A DNA stretch of 62,000 nucleotides from Gnetum montanum. Lineage: Eukaryota; Streptophyta; Gnetopsida; Gnetales; Gnetaceae. Positions within the stretch are counted from its first letter, which is position 1; each line of letters opens with the position of its first letter. Made by a program: the position numbers and the translations under genes. This document shows, piece after piece, positions 34,381 through 45,784 of this stretch. The DNA lies in contig MNCI01030955.1 of NCBI GenBank assembly GCA_015680685.1, positions 643,326 through 705,325 of the forward strand, in the 5' to 3' direction. The notes under the pieces are model-generated. The model worked only from the letters and a program-made list of their open reading frames with translations, made no database searches and had not been told where the DNA came from.

Positions 34381-35127
34381 GTTATTTTTTCATTATTTTT
34401 ATGCTTTTCATGTTAGTTTGTATATTGTACATTCACTTACAAGTTTGTTATTATTTTTAATGGGCTCTAGGCGATGTTGCAAATCCCAGTAGCATAACAA
34501 AGGAAGAAAGGCCTTTACCCCCATTTAGTACCATTGGTTGAGTATATCTTGATGTAGCCCTATTATTGGTTTTTTTTTTTTGCATTTTTTGTATATTTTT
34601 GCCACATGGTAAGAATGGTCATGCTATGTACTATTATTTCTATGAGTTGTAATAGATATTTTGCTATATGGAGTGTATGGTGAGTAGACTTTTGCATTTA
34701 TTTGTTATGTGTTTTGATGCTAATAATTTAATGAATTTGATGCGACTAGGCCACCATGAGCTAATGGTAGTTTAAGGCCTTTTTAGGCCATGCACTACTT
34801 TAAGGCCTTTTCGAGCCATGCAATGTAAGGGAGATTGCCAGTTTTAGGTCGTGGCAAGCCATGTATTTTTGGAATTTTCAAATTTTATGTTTTTTTTTTC
34901 ATGCGTAAGCTAATAATTGTTGACAAGTAAACAAGTGAAGGCATAAACTAAGAGAAAATTCACAAACAAAAGAAATAAATGTATAACAAAGCAAATGATG
35001 CAAAAATGCAAACAACCAAGCTAAATGTTAATGCATAAACAATATACAAGAAAATGAGGTATGTAGAAATGTGGGATAGGTAGGCACCTAGCGTATGTTG
35101 AACTAAGGAAATGCCTTAGTCATGTAG
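34381..35127. other. F spacer between protease and antisense ORF
   Basis: Non-coding on both strands as far as I can read; AT-rich with the repeated phrase 'aggccttttcgagccatg'. This is where RT to integrase would be expected in an autonomous Tat element. Confidence 0.6.
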
Positions 35128-38100
35128 TTACTTCCTAACCCAATGTGGTTTAGGGGGTGCATAGGGCCTAGACAACACAATGCAGTACTCAGCTTGACAT
35201 TCGTCAACTATGTCAAAGGGTAATTTTGCTTACAAAGCATCCTCCAGGAGGTTAGTGGCTCTCTTTGATTCCTTAGGTTGGTTTTCCTCACATGTTTAAC
35301 CCTCATCTTTAGGGGAGGCATGTTATCAAGGAACTCCAGTTTTGACCCTTATTCTATATCAATGTTACTAATGGTCAAAGGGGTGACATTGTCACCATAG
35401 ATGATAACCTCACCACCTTCATACAAAAGGTGGATTTCTTAATGGATTGGAGAGGAGATGGCCTACAGTTGGGCTAACTAAGGCCTACTCAAGATTAGAT
35501 TGAATTCGTGCATCTCTATGATTACAATGAATTCTACGATGGTGCGGAATTGTTTCCTTGCCATAAAGGCCATCGTGATTGTTCCCCTTATGACAACACA
35601 TGATCCCTTGAAGGATGTTAAGCATGTTGTCTTTGTGGCTTTGATTTAGTCAGTAAGGCCTAGCTTGTGAATGACTGTGTATGGGATGACATTGTTTTCC
35701 ACCTCGTCATCGACATGCACACTATGAGTTCTGCATTGCTCCATGCAAATTGTGATAAACATTGACATAGTAATGACTTGACCCTTCTTAGGGTCAACCT
35801 TGATCACCTCATCATGGAATGCTAGGGGTGTTGAGCTTGATTCGTACAATGCAGGAGGTAGCATCATAGCATGAATGGATTGTTCATCCACTGGGATGTC
35901 CTCCATAATAGGAATGAAAGTCAACATGTGAGCCAACACTTCGCGGTGGGTGAAGGAGGTCATGATCAAGTTGTAAAGGCTCAATGTTGTGTTTTTCTAC
36001 TTTAAATCCTATTTGACCTAGGCCAATGCATCAAGAAAATATTTTACGTTATCTACTACCTTGTTGTTGGCCTCCATCTCCTTCATGTAGTCCAAGAGAT
36101 GAATCTCTTGTGAAGGAGATTTGGGCTTTGCTTGCTTTGCTTTTTTTTGAGCCTTAGCACTTGGTCGTTGGTTGCTTGTGGTGGCCTTCTTGGTTGATTG
36201 GGTTATGGGGACAAAGGATTGCTCCAGTTGCTTTCTAACCATTTTGTTGGCAAGGTGTTCGTTAGGCCTCTTGGGTTGCCACCTCAATTACCTATTGGTA
36301 TCACTTGTAAGATGGGGCCTCGGGTGATCAAGGACTAATGCATTTCCCACCATTAGAGTTCTTGCAGGTGGGGAGTCCACATGTTGTGACACCCTTATGA
36401 TAAAGGGTGACTAGGCTATCGCTGCTGCAACATGCTACGGGACTTTGACCACAAAGGGTGTTATAGATGCTTGAGGTGGTGCTCTAACAATGAAAGGGAT
36501 CCTTGAACTAGTTGATGTCAAGGAGACCCTAGTGTTGCTAGAGGGAATATAAACCATGAATGGCTCCTATGTCAGTTCTGAGTTGTCATCAACACTAATA
36601 GCATTGATGGTATACCCTGCATTACTTACATTGAGAGGATCTTTGTAAACCCTCATTGTTTGGTTTTGGGGGCAAACTGGGTTGGTTGCATCAAAGACTA
36701 GCTCACCCCTATCAATCATGCATTTTATGTCATCCTATACGGCCATGCAAACCTCTATGTTATGGCCAGGCAATTGATGATAATGGCAAAATTGGTCTAG
36801 CCTAAAATGCTTAGGGATTGGAGGCTCATTTGGTAGAGTGATTGAGGGATTCTTAAGGAGTTTGCAATATCTATTATGATTTTTGTGAGCATCCTTAGAA
36901 ATTTGCTTATATTGGATGTATCCAACATGAAGCAATTGATCCAAGAGCTCCAACAACATGATGGGCAATGGTGTGTACTTTGAGCAATCCTTGAGCTCAA
37001 AGTTTGGCCTTGGGGTAGCTGGTGCCATGGTCGTTGATGATGCAAGCTGGTTGCTTGCTACAGTGCTAGAGCCAAAAGCCTTATTGTTGTTGGTTGGGAC
37101 CTTGAGTGGCTTGGTCATTTTTTTGGCATTGTTTGGCTTAACCTTGTTGGCCACCGTTCCTATAGTTGTGGTTGCCTATTTTCCATTATTCTTGTCTTTC
37201 TTGGCATGCAAATGTTTATAGGCCACATAGGCTGGGTCTTTGTTGGCCTTTGCTGCATCTTGAATGCTCTTAGTTTGAGCGAATGCTTGGCTTAGGGATT
37301 GTGCGGCAAGGTAATACAATTTTGACTTAATGAAGTTGTTCACTGCACCTTTAAAAATAGCCAATAGGTGTGTCTTTACGATGGGCTCACAAATTTCTTT
37401 GAGCAACACACTCTAGTGTTGAATAAATTTTTGCACAAGCTCTAAGTGGCCCTGCTTAATTTGCATTAACTGGTCTAGTGTCTCCTTAGGCTTCAAGTTA
37501 TACTTGAAGCACATGACGAATTGACTAAGAAATTCCTCTAAAGAAGAAATGGAGGCCTTGGGGAGTGCATGGTACCAATCTAGCACCTTGCCAGTCAGGG
37601 ACATGGCAAACACATAGGTAATGGTATGTAGCCATGCTTGTAGTAGGAGGCATTTAGATCTAAAGGTTACTAAATGGGCATTAGGATGCCTTTCACTATT
37701 GTATTTGAGGAATTGAGACCTTAGCAGGCAACATCAATGATGGAACTACAAGATTGATTGAGTCATCTTGGTAGAAGTCCATCACATGGGCCATTTTAGA
37801 GGAGGCAGCCTTGAGCCACTTGACCTCTTTGATTAAAGTCTAAATAAAGCTAGAATGCTTAATCCAAACTTGAGGAGGTTGTAGTGAGTTGCATCAGTTG
37901 TGCTACCTACTATGCTGTTTGGGTAACCCATGACCTAACTACAGGTTGTAAGGCCATGTGTGATGCTTGTTGTATGGGTTGTGCCAAGGACATAGTTGTT
38001 GGGCCCTACCATGAGTTTGTAGGTTGGGCTATTGTGAAGGGAGCTGAAATGATACGTAGGACATACGACACTTGAGTTGCTTGTGATGGGGGAATGTGCA

Positions 38101-38761
38101 TGGTATGCACGTAGCGTTGTGTAGGCATGATGGTTACCGGAAAGGAGGTTTGAGTCGATTGCGAAGGTATGACAAAGGGCAGGCTAACAAAGTGTGCCTA
38201 TTCTTGGAGCATGTGCTGTGTGTGGTGGGTCATCACCACTAGTGTAGACCTAGGAGGCAACATCGAGTTTATGATTATTTTCAGGAAGACAGGTAGGTAG
38301 GATTGTGGAGGAATGAAAGTAGAGGTTGTTTGTTGGAAAGAGGTGTGGAATGAGTCCTTGTGCTCTAAACCAGTCTTGAACTCATCTTACTCATTTATTC
38401 TTGCCTCATGCCCAAGGTTTCAGATGAAGTTATCTAGCATCCACTGGTAGGGCTTCGTAAGTGGAATGAAGTCCACAACAGAGGAGAAGTATTCCTTTCC
38501 ATTTCGGTGTATGAGCTTGTAACTTTTTTTGGCCTCCATTTCTTGCCAATCTATGTATAGACCTGCATGGAGTTTTGCACAAATAAAGTTGTACTACTTG
38601 TCATTTAGTATAATGTACTCAGGAGATAGGTTGTGCAACCTAAAGGATTTCCTTTCTTTTGCTATGACAAGACTAGTAGTATGGTCAATTTAGATTTTCT
38701 ACTGAATGGACTAGATAATAACCATGCTTGAAGCAAAGGTCAAAGGCTACTTAGTGTTCAT
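35128..38761 (-). pseudogene. gag-pro: F gag-protease, Tat type
   Basis: Reads from ATG 38759-38761 down to a stop at 35128-35130, about 1210 codons with frame changes near 37770 and 35240. The N-terminal 300 residues are Pro/Thr/Gln-rich. The capsid (retrotransposon gag) domain is at about 37700-37400: FAMSLTGKVLDWYHALPKAS, then LEEFLSQFVMCFKYNL. A knuckle-like FCHYHQLPGHNIEVC lies at about 36790-36740, the Tat form (CxFHxxxGHxTxxC). The protease-like region at 35800-35380 has VDDEVENNVIPYTVIHKLGL, with the catalytic Asp present but the expected D-N-G changed. Its C-terminal text EFNLILSRP matches the Tat protease pattern. In-frame stops are TAG or TAA where Gln is expected. Confidence 0.85.
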
Positions 38762-38836
38762 GATGCAAAAGGGGAAATGAAATAGTTGTTGTTTGCAAAA
38801 GATAGAAAAAAGGCTAACTCTGCTAACTAGAAGAAC

Positions 38837-38841
38837 AACTA
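38837..38841. repeat. Target-site duplication, left side of G
   Basis: AACTA, identical to 48887-48891. Confidence 0.97.
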
Positions 38842-39062
38842 TGATGAGAGAAGTTACTCTAGTGGTTACTCTAATAGTTATTCTAATTATTAGAGTGGTT
38901 ACTCTAGCGGTTACTCTAGCAATTACTCTAATTATTAGAGTGGTTACTCTAGCAATTACTCTAGTAGTTATTCTAATTATTAGAGTGGTTACTCTAGTGG
39001 TTCATGTAGCAGTTATTCTAATTATTAGAGTAGTTACTCTAATTATTAGAGTAGTTGTTCCC
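38842..39062 (+). repeat. G U3 minisatellite, 5' LTR
   Basis: Tandem GGTTACTCTAG and AGTTATTCTAATTATTAG units; the 13-bp dyad TCTAATTATTAGA recurs five times. Its translation gives meaningless 'VVTLIIRVVTL' frames. Confidence 0.85.
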
Positions 39063-39067
39063 AAGCC

Positions 39068-39077
39068 TATAAATATA
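39068..39077 (+). promoter_or_regulatory. TATA box of G 5' LTR
   Basis: TATAAATATA directly after the U3 minisatellite; the same at 48122-48131 in the 3' LTR. Confidence 0.8.
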
Positions 39078-39828
39078 GTGCCGAGGTGCACAATTGGGAG
39101 GGAAGTCTTTTAGCAGTCACGTAGTGAAACTCTTATAGTCTATTTGAAAGTTAGAGTATTTTCCAAGTGCCCACAATAGGAGGTCTAAGTGTGGATGTAT
39201 CTTTATTCGAGCATGTGTACCTGAGCACACCTTGTGTACGATAATAAAGACGAGCTCTTTGATTCATCCTTGCACCACTTGAGATTTATTTTCTTACATA
39301 TTTCTTTTATTTTATTTTCTTATGCATTTATTTTATTTTATGCACTTTATATTTCTGTTATTAGCACAACAATTCATTTTGATCAATTAAGCAAATCATT
39401 AAATTACACAAGCATGACTACTTCGAGCATGCGTGTAACGCTTGGTAACCTAGTAATAATTAGCGTTTGGTAATTCCAATAGTGTTGCACTGGTTTAAGA
39501 TGTGTATAGAAAGTGGGAAAGGATGCTGGTGTTAGGATTAGTTAGAACTTAGTTAATGAGTAGTTAAGTTAAATTATTCGCTTAATTACCTCTCTCCTTC
39601 CCTACTAGCGCAGGACATAAAAACATAAAAGCTATAAAAATCATATGCCTCAAGCTTACTTAATCATACAATCATGACATACAGGTAAGCTTGGGAAGAC
39701 ACCAATCAACCAACCCATCCTTGTTCCACAAGGGTGCATAAGCACTTAGTCCTTGGAATTTGACTAGATCATGCGTGAAACATTCATATTCGTATGGTTG
39801 AGCATAGGGGTACCTCACCACTCATAAT

Positions 39829-39843
39829 TGGCACCGTTGTCAT
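39829..39843 (+). other. Primer binding site of G
   Basis: TGGCACCGTTGTCAT after a one-base spacer, tRNA-Asp type with transitions. Confidence 0.85.
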
Positions 39844-39963
39844 GGACTTAGTTGTTTGTGTGGTACTTAGAACTTAGGAAATCATTCACATCGTTGGAGA
39901 AAATCCTTAGGGTTGATTGAGAAAATAATAAATAAGAATACATTGCACATTGAATAGAAAAGT

Positions 39964-42527
39964 ATGACTCCTTCTTCATACGAAAGTGCCTCACCGCCTA
40001 GATCTGAAACAGGAAATAGTCGGTGGCATAATACACATGATGTTGATCTGCCAATCCCTCAACAAGTTCGAGTGGTATATAGTCATCCTGATAAGTATAT
40101 ATCAAACTTCACCTTTATCCTCCATCAAGACGAACAACTGCATTGGTGAGACTTAGAAGGTAACATAGTGTTACCTCTCGATCGTTCAGTCCCAAGCATG
40201 CTTCTTCGTGCTCTCACACGAATTGGCATGCCACACTTACATGTAAAATACATTGTGTAAGACCATGACTTGAGAGAATACCATCCCATGGAGGCACAAC
40301 ATCAAAGGTATTTGCAATAGGAGAGACATCATAAGTCTTTAAAGGGTAAGTGATCGCAGGATGTGCCACATGTCTTAAGCGAAAATGAGGGTGGTGAACC
40401 TACCTCAGGCAATCGTCCACATAACAATGTTCCTCCCCCTGACTTTGGCCAAGGGGTTGTGTATCAAAACCTTCATTCCACTATTCATAACCTAGGTTCT
40501 GATACCCACGGGCACAAAGGGTCCAAAAAAGGAACACAGACACATGGTAAAGATAGACATTTTGATTGCAATTGCGATTGGGGCCAAGACCACAGAAGAG
40601 AAGGTAGCAGACACTATCATGGTGATGGTTATCCTTCTTCTTCACCTTCATCATCTCCTTCATTCTCTCTTTGAGTGTTTGGATGTAGTCATAAAGAAAA
40701 GACCATGGGCATAAAGGTAGGCAAAGTGGAAGTCACAGATGAAACAACCAAGGAAGGGAATGAGGGAACTCTGGGGAGTCACGACATAGAAGAAGGGAGA
40801 GTAGGGAACAACGTAGGCATCATAGATGCCATGGACGAGATGATCACGATGAACCCCTAATCACTACTTGAGGTATGTTCGACATAACTGAGGCTGTTAG
40901 AATTCCAACAAGGCACCAGAAAGATAGTAGGATCAAGAGATTAGATGTGAACAATATCCCATAATTTGAAGGGGGATATAACGCTGATCCTCAGAATCAC
41001 TTACAAGAATTCCATGATGCGTGTCCCTTACAAAATATAGAGAATGAATGGCAAAAACTTAAGTTGTTTTCATGAACACTACTTAAAGAAGTGGAAAGCT
41101 GGTACTGGTCTTTAGAACTGGAATCCATTCGTAGGTGGAGTACTATGTTAGAACTATTTAATGACAACTACCAAATGTACTCTCGAGTGTCTAACTTGTG
41201 AAAGAAAATCCAAGGCTGGAAACAAGGAGGACATGAACCCTTGGATGCTACCATGGGTTGATATTATGCATTGTTACACCATTGTCCTAGCCATGGTTAT
41301 TCGTAGAGGGATCAATTGTGCCATCTCGTGGATGGGCTTAGGCATGAAACGAGAAGAACCCTTGGGACTTATGCCCAAGGAAGACTATTCGAGCTTAGGT
41401 CCCATCAAATTCAAAAACTATTAGAGCAAGTTGCTAAGGAAGAAGGTGAGCTATGGAAGAGAGAAAGTGCTAAAGAGTATAACCAAGATCCTTCTCTCTA
41501 GAAGAGGGGAGTAATATTTTGTGAGGATGAAGAAGAGTCACCACTCGAAGAGATGGTGAATAGGAAAAATTTTCCTATCCAAAAGTTGACATCAAAAGTA
41601 TTAGCAAAGGTAGACCAAATGTGGGATTCCCTAGACAATAGATTTCAGTTTGTTCTTAAAATAGTAGAGGAGTCTAGAGAGTAAGATAGTGATTACGAAA
41701 AAAGAAAAAAGAGAGAAGCTAAACATGCATGTAGCAAGAGTAAGGGCAAAGTTGCCATCATTGAAGAGGTTGTGGAGTCAGAAATAGACAATGATAGTGG
41801 ATGTGAAATATGTTAATATGACCATCCTAAGGGATGTTGCCCTGTAATCTCACATTTGCAAAAGTCTAGGATGTATGCACTCAACCCACGATTAAACAAA
41901 CAACAAGCACCCTAAAGGTTACCTTACCCCCAAGGTAACCCAAGACAGTTCCACCAACCCTTAACGTATTATCCAAGTGGAACTCCACCACAACTGATTG
42001 AGCAATATCAAGAGTGGTAGCACCCATAATCATGGGGAATGCCACCACGAAGGCAATAGTAACCTTACTGGCAACCTAACCCATATGGATATTATGTGCA
42101 ACAACCAATCTCCCCACATGACTCTACTGGTTACATCACTCTTCAACCTCACTACCAAGCCCGTGAGTATTATGGGACTCACTCTTTTAGGGATGATATT
42201 CTACAAGGATATCATCCTTTTCATCTGGCTGCATCTCTTCCACCAATAGCTCCACCACCACCTGCTAAAGCTATGCAGGATGAAATCCCTATCCAACTGC
42301 AACAACGTTATGCCACAAGGGCTGTTAACTCTCAATCTACTATTGGTTCCAACAACCACATGAAGAAAAGACCTTTCTTTAGAACCAACAGACCAACCAA
42401 GCCCTTGCAATCACAAGTGGCTAATTTCTTAGATGCCTTAGTATCAATCAAAACTTTGGAGCCTCCTTCAACTCAACCACCACACTCAATGCATACGGTC
42501 ATGCTAACACATGCCGTCACTGATTGA
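39964..42527 (+). pseudogene. gag: G gag
   Basis: Starts at ATG 39964, 136 bp after the LTR. It has the N-terminal segment VRVVYSHPDKYISNFTFILH shared with C, a Gly/His/Ser-rich linker (40490-40670), a capsid-like part (40970-41480; QFHDACPLQNIENEW type wording) and a coiled-coil part. The knuckle at 41802-41840 keeps Cys, Cys, His and Cys in the order C-x2-C-x3-H-x4-C, the Athila spacing, with one stop inside. The C-terminal Pro/Gln-rich part is open from 42096 to 42527. Other regions carry stops and frame changes. Confidence 0.87.
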
Positions 42528-43090
42528 ATCAAAGTTGGCCATTGTCTCAGAAAATTTTTTGATCCTAGGAGTCCTCTGATATACTTACAAATCGCTGGAA
42601 ATGCATCATGCAAGGCTCTTTTGGATTCAGGTTTAGGTGTCAACTTGATTTCTCAAGAAATGTACAAGGCATGGAACTTGCCTCCATTGAAAAAGAGCAA
42701 AATCTGTCTAGAGTTAGCCAACTAGTCCATCATTGTCCCATTGGGACTGGTGGAAGACATTGTTACCACTGTTTGTGGGTGGTCATACCTAGCTGACTTC
42801 CTAGTGATTCAGGTGAACAAAGGTAAGGCGGACTTCCCAATCATAATGGAAAGAGCATGGCTAAACACCATTGACGCACGCCTAGGAATCCACGATCTTT
42901 CCCTAGAAATATCAAGGGAAAATGGATTTGGAAAGATCGAGAAGAAGAAAGTTCTATGCATCGCATACAGTGACATATGGTGTAATTGCGTGCAGAGATC
43001 ATGGTTTGTGCAAAGTTTAGCATTGCCTGCATGCAATCAGTGTGCACAAGTGATTAACATACAAAGATGCCTGTATGTAGTAGCCACATG
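42528..43090 (+). pseudogene. G protease
   Basis: Retropepsin-like. The active site is LLDSGLGVNLIS with Asp at 42624-42626 (intact DSG). The second half is open from 42741 to 43091 (GLVEDIVTTVCGWSYLADFLV, IIMERAWLNTIDAR). One frame change and one stop lie between. Confidence 0.87.
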
Positions 43091-43239
43091 ATAGGAAGAC
43101 ACCTAGTGGTTGACAACTGATCAAGAAAGCAGTTCACTCATATGCATGGAACCAACTGAGGGTTTGACTTGCGCTTACATCGATAGCATAGATGCATTAG
43201 AGCAAGTCCATCACAAATTCCCAAGTCTTAACCTTAAAA

Positions 43240-44323
43240 ATATCAACTAGGGGAAGTTGGAAATCCCTAAGAAATTTAAGCAAGAGCCCCTTGAGCTGAA
43301 ATCATTGCCCACTGGTATGGAATACACATTTCTTAAAAATGAAAAACTGGTAATTATCAATGCTAAGCTTGCTCCTCAATGGAAAGAAAGACTGATGAAG
43401 GTAATCAATAGATGGTCAAAAGCCTTTGCTTGGTCATATCCTAAATTAACTAGAATAGATTCTAGGATATGCCAACATAGGATTTACATCGACCCCTCCA
43501 TGAAGCCTCGAAGACAACTGCAGAGGCGTTTGAACTCAAAGTTGAAGCAAGTAGTCAAGGAAGAAATTGAATAGCTTTTTAAGGCTGGGTTCATATACCC
43601 CATTGCTGATAGAGAATGGGTTAGCCCCTTAGTTATTGTGCCTAAAAAGGGAGGTAAATGGAGGGTGTGCATAGATTTTAGGCTATTGAATATGGCAACA
43701 TTCAAAGATCACTTTCCATTGCCATTTGTTGACCAAGTCTTAGACACCATCACAGGGCATCACTACTATAGTTTTCTGGATGGATATAATAGATGTAATC
43801 AAATACAAATAGCCCCAAAAGACCAAGCCAAGACTACGTTCACTAGTCCTTGGGGAACATTTGCATACAAATAAATGTTGTTTGGCTTGTGCAATGCTCC
43901 TGCAACATTTCAATAACTAGTTCTAAGCATCTTTCAACAATAGATAGGAAATTGTATAGAAGTATTTATGGATGATTTCTCCACCTATGGAGCAAACTTT
44001 GATCAAGCCTTGGACCAGTTAGAGCAAGTGTTAAAAATATGTGTAAAAACGAATTTGAGGCTCAATTGGCAGAAAATCCATTTGATGGTCTAAGAGGGCA
44101 TAGTACTAGGGCACAAAATCTCACACATAGGGATAGAGGTAGAGCCCGAGAAAATCAAAATTATCCAAGGAATTACCCATCAACCAGAAACTGTCAAAGA
44201 TATTCAGTCATTCCTTGGACATACTGGCCACTATAGGAGATTTATTAAGAACTTTTCAAAGGTTGCCAAGCCATTGGTGGAATTAACAAAAAAGGACTTA
44301 CCTTTCGAGTGGACCAGGGAATG
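43240..44323 (+). pseudogene. G reverse transcriptase
   Basis: Open linker 43257-43574, then WVSPLVIVPKKGGKWRVCID and FLDGYNRCNQIQIAPKDQ: the first catalytic Asp is present, but the usual SGY is NRC. FGLCNAPATFQ follows, the YxDD box is FMDD at 43965-43976, and the thumb/connection has SFLGHTGHYRRFIKNFSKVA. Ends abruptly at the ambiguous base 44324. Few stops. Confidence 0.92.
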
Positions 44324-44324
44324 N
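44324..44324. other. Single ambiguous base at RNase H deletion point
   Basis: One N in 'gaatgnataagc', exactly where the RT connection text jumps to the C-terminal end of RNase H. Confidence 1.
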
Positions 44325-44547
44325 ATAAGCCGATGGTAAGCCCTTGTATCATATGATGACTTGTAATCTTACAAAGTTTGATTTAATGATGATCGATTGC
44401 AAGGGCACCGAGAATGTAGTTGCTGATCATTTATCTCGGTTGCGATGGGACAACAAAGAGGATGAGTATCCAATTTCTAATCATTTCCCTAATGAATTTC
44501 TCTTTGCTAGTGTAGTGAATAATCAATCACCCACGGAGAAAAACTAG
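44325..44547 (+). pseudogene. G RNase H remnant
   Basis: Only the last part remains: LTKFDLMMIDCKGTENVVAD then HLSRLRWDNKEDEYPISN. Compared with H and C, the segment holding the first three catalytic residues (about 130 codons) is missing. Confidence 0.85.
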
Positions 44548-45784
44548 TACAGTAGCATTCTTACTTATCTCCTCACCCAACAAACACCACAAGAGTTAAA
44601 CCTTAAGAAGAAATAATAGTTTCTTCACTGAGCTAAGTACTTTATGGAGATCAATGGGAAACTTTACAAAGTGTATCCCAATGGCTTGGTTCGATGGTGT
44701 GTTCCCAATATAGATCAATTGTGAGTTCTCCAAGACCCTCATGAGGGTCCTTATGGGGGTCATTACACTGGGAGATGAACAATCATCAAGATCCTGCTTG
44801 CAGGATACTATTGGCCTACATTATTTTAGGAAGCCCATTGTTTTGTCCAATCTTGTGAGTGCTGTCAATGTGATGGGGGAATGACTGCTAGAATGGAGGG
44901 TCCACAATAATGGATTCAACCATTAGAACCCTTCGACATTTGGGGAATTGATTTTATGAGGCCGATTACACCAATGTCCAATGGAAAAGATTATATTATT
45001 GCTGCCATTGATTACCTAACAAAATGGGCTGAAGTAGCTACTGTTAAAGATTGTACATCATCTACAGCTGCACAATTTGTTCAACAACAAATCATAAATA
45101 AGTTTGGTGTGCCATGTGCACTTATTTTAGACAATGGTACACACTTCACAGGTGCAGCTTTTCAAAAATTAATGCAACGCTTAGGGGTTGAGCATAAATT
45201 GACTACACCATCCCACCCCCAAGTGAATGATCAAGCAGAAGTCACCAACAAGAAGATTATGAAGATATTCACAAGAACCATTAGCAAGTTTAGGCGAGAC
45301 TGGAGCACTAAACTGAATGATGCTCTTTGGGCATACCGCTCCACATGGAAACTCCCTATAGGGTACTCTCCCTAAGAGTTAGTGTATGGTAAATTACCAA
45401 CGCTTCCCATTCAAACTAAGCTCCGTACACTATCCACGAAATGTGACCTCAACCTTGACATTGATCTAGCAAAAAAACAATGGTTAGTAACCCTTAACTT
45501 ACTAGATGAAAATCGATTAGCTACCTTGTCATCTAACAAATTGCACAAGGCCTTCAATAAACAATGTCATGACCTAAGAATTAGGAAAGTTAAATATCAT
45601 CCAGGAGATAAGGTTCTCTACTAGAATCCCACACATGTGCCACAACGTACTAAATTTCAAACACTATGGAAAGGACCTTATATTATTTATGCAACTTTTC
45701 CTTCAGGGGCCATGACAATATACATACCTAAGAGCCCAAATAAGAAACTTTTGGTCAATGTGCAACAAAACAAACCTTTCTAGG
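44548..45784 (+). pseudogene. int: G integrase
   Basis: N-terminal zinc region: His in HEGPYGGHYT, Cys in CECCQCDG. Core: Asp in WGIDFM (44950-44952), Asp in LDNGTHF (45130-45132), Glu in QAEVTNKK (45238-45240), giving 35 residues between the last two, the DD35E spacing. The C-terminal part has ALWAYRSTWKLPIGYSP and VKYHPGDKVLY. The core is open from 44956 to 45375. Stops occur before and after it. Confidence 0.92.

Larger units (their letters stand above)
38842..39827 (+). repeat. G 5' LTR (986 bp)
   Basis: Starts TGATGAGAGAAGTTACTC and ends CCACTCATAA (CTCATCA in the 3' LTR). U3 minisatellite 38842-39062, TATA box 39068-39077. Confidence 0.95.

Noticed and set aside
38842-39062. Impression of a CRISPR-like repeat array
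   Set aside because: Units are contiguous without unique spacers and lie in the U3 of a plant LTR.
38793-39113. Membrane-like repetitive open frames (also 47949-48170)
   Set aside because: They translate the TTACTCTAG/ATTATTAGA minisatellite of the G LTR; not a gene.
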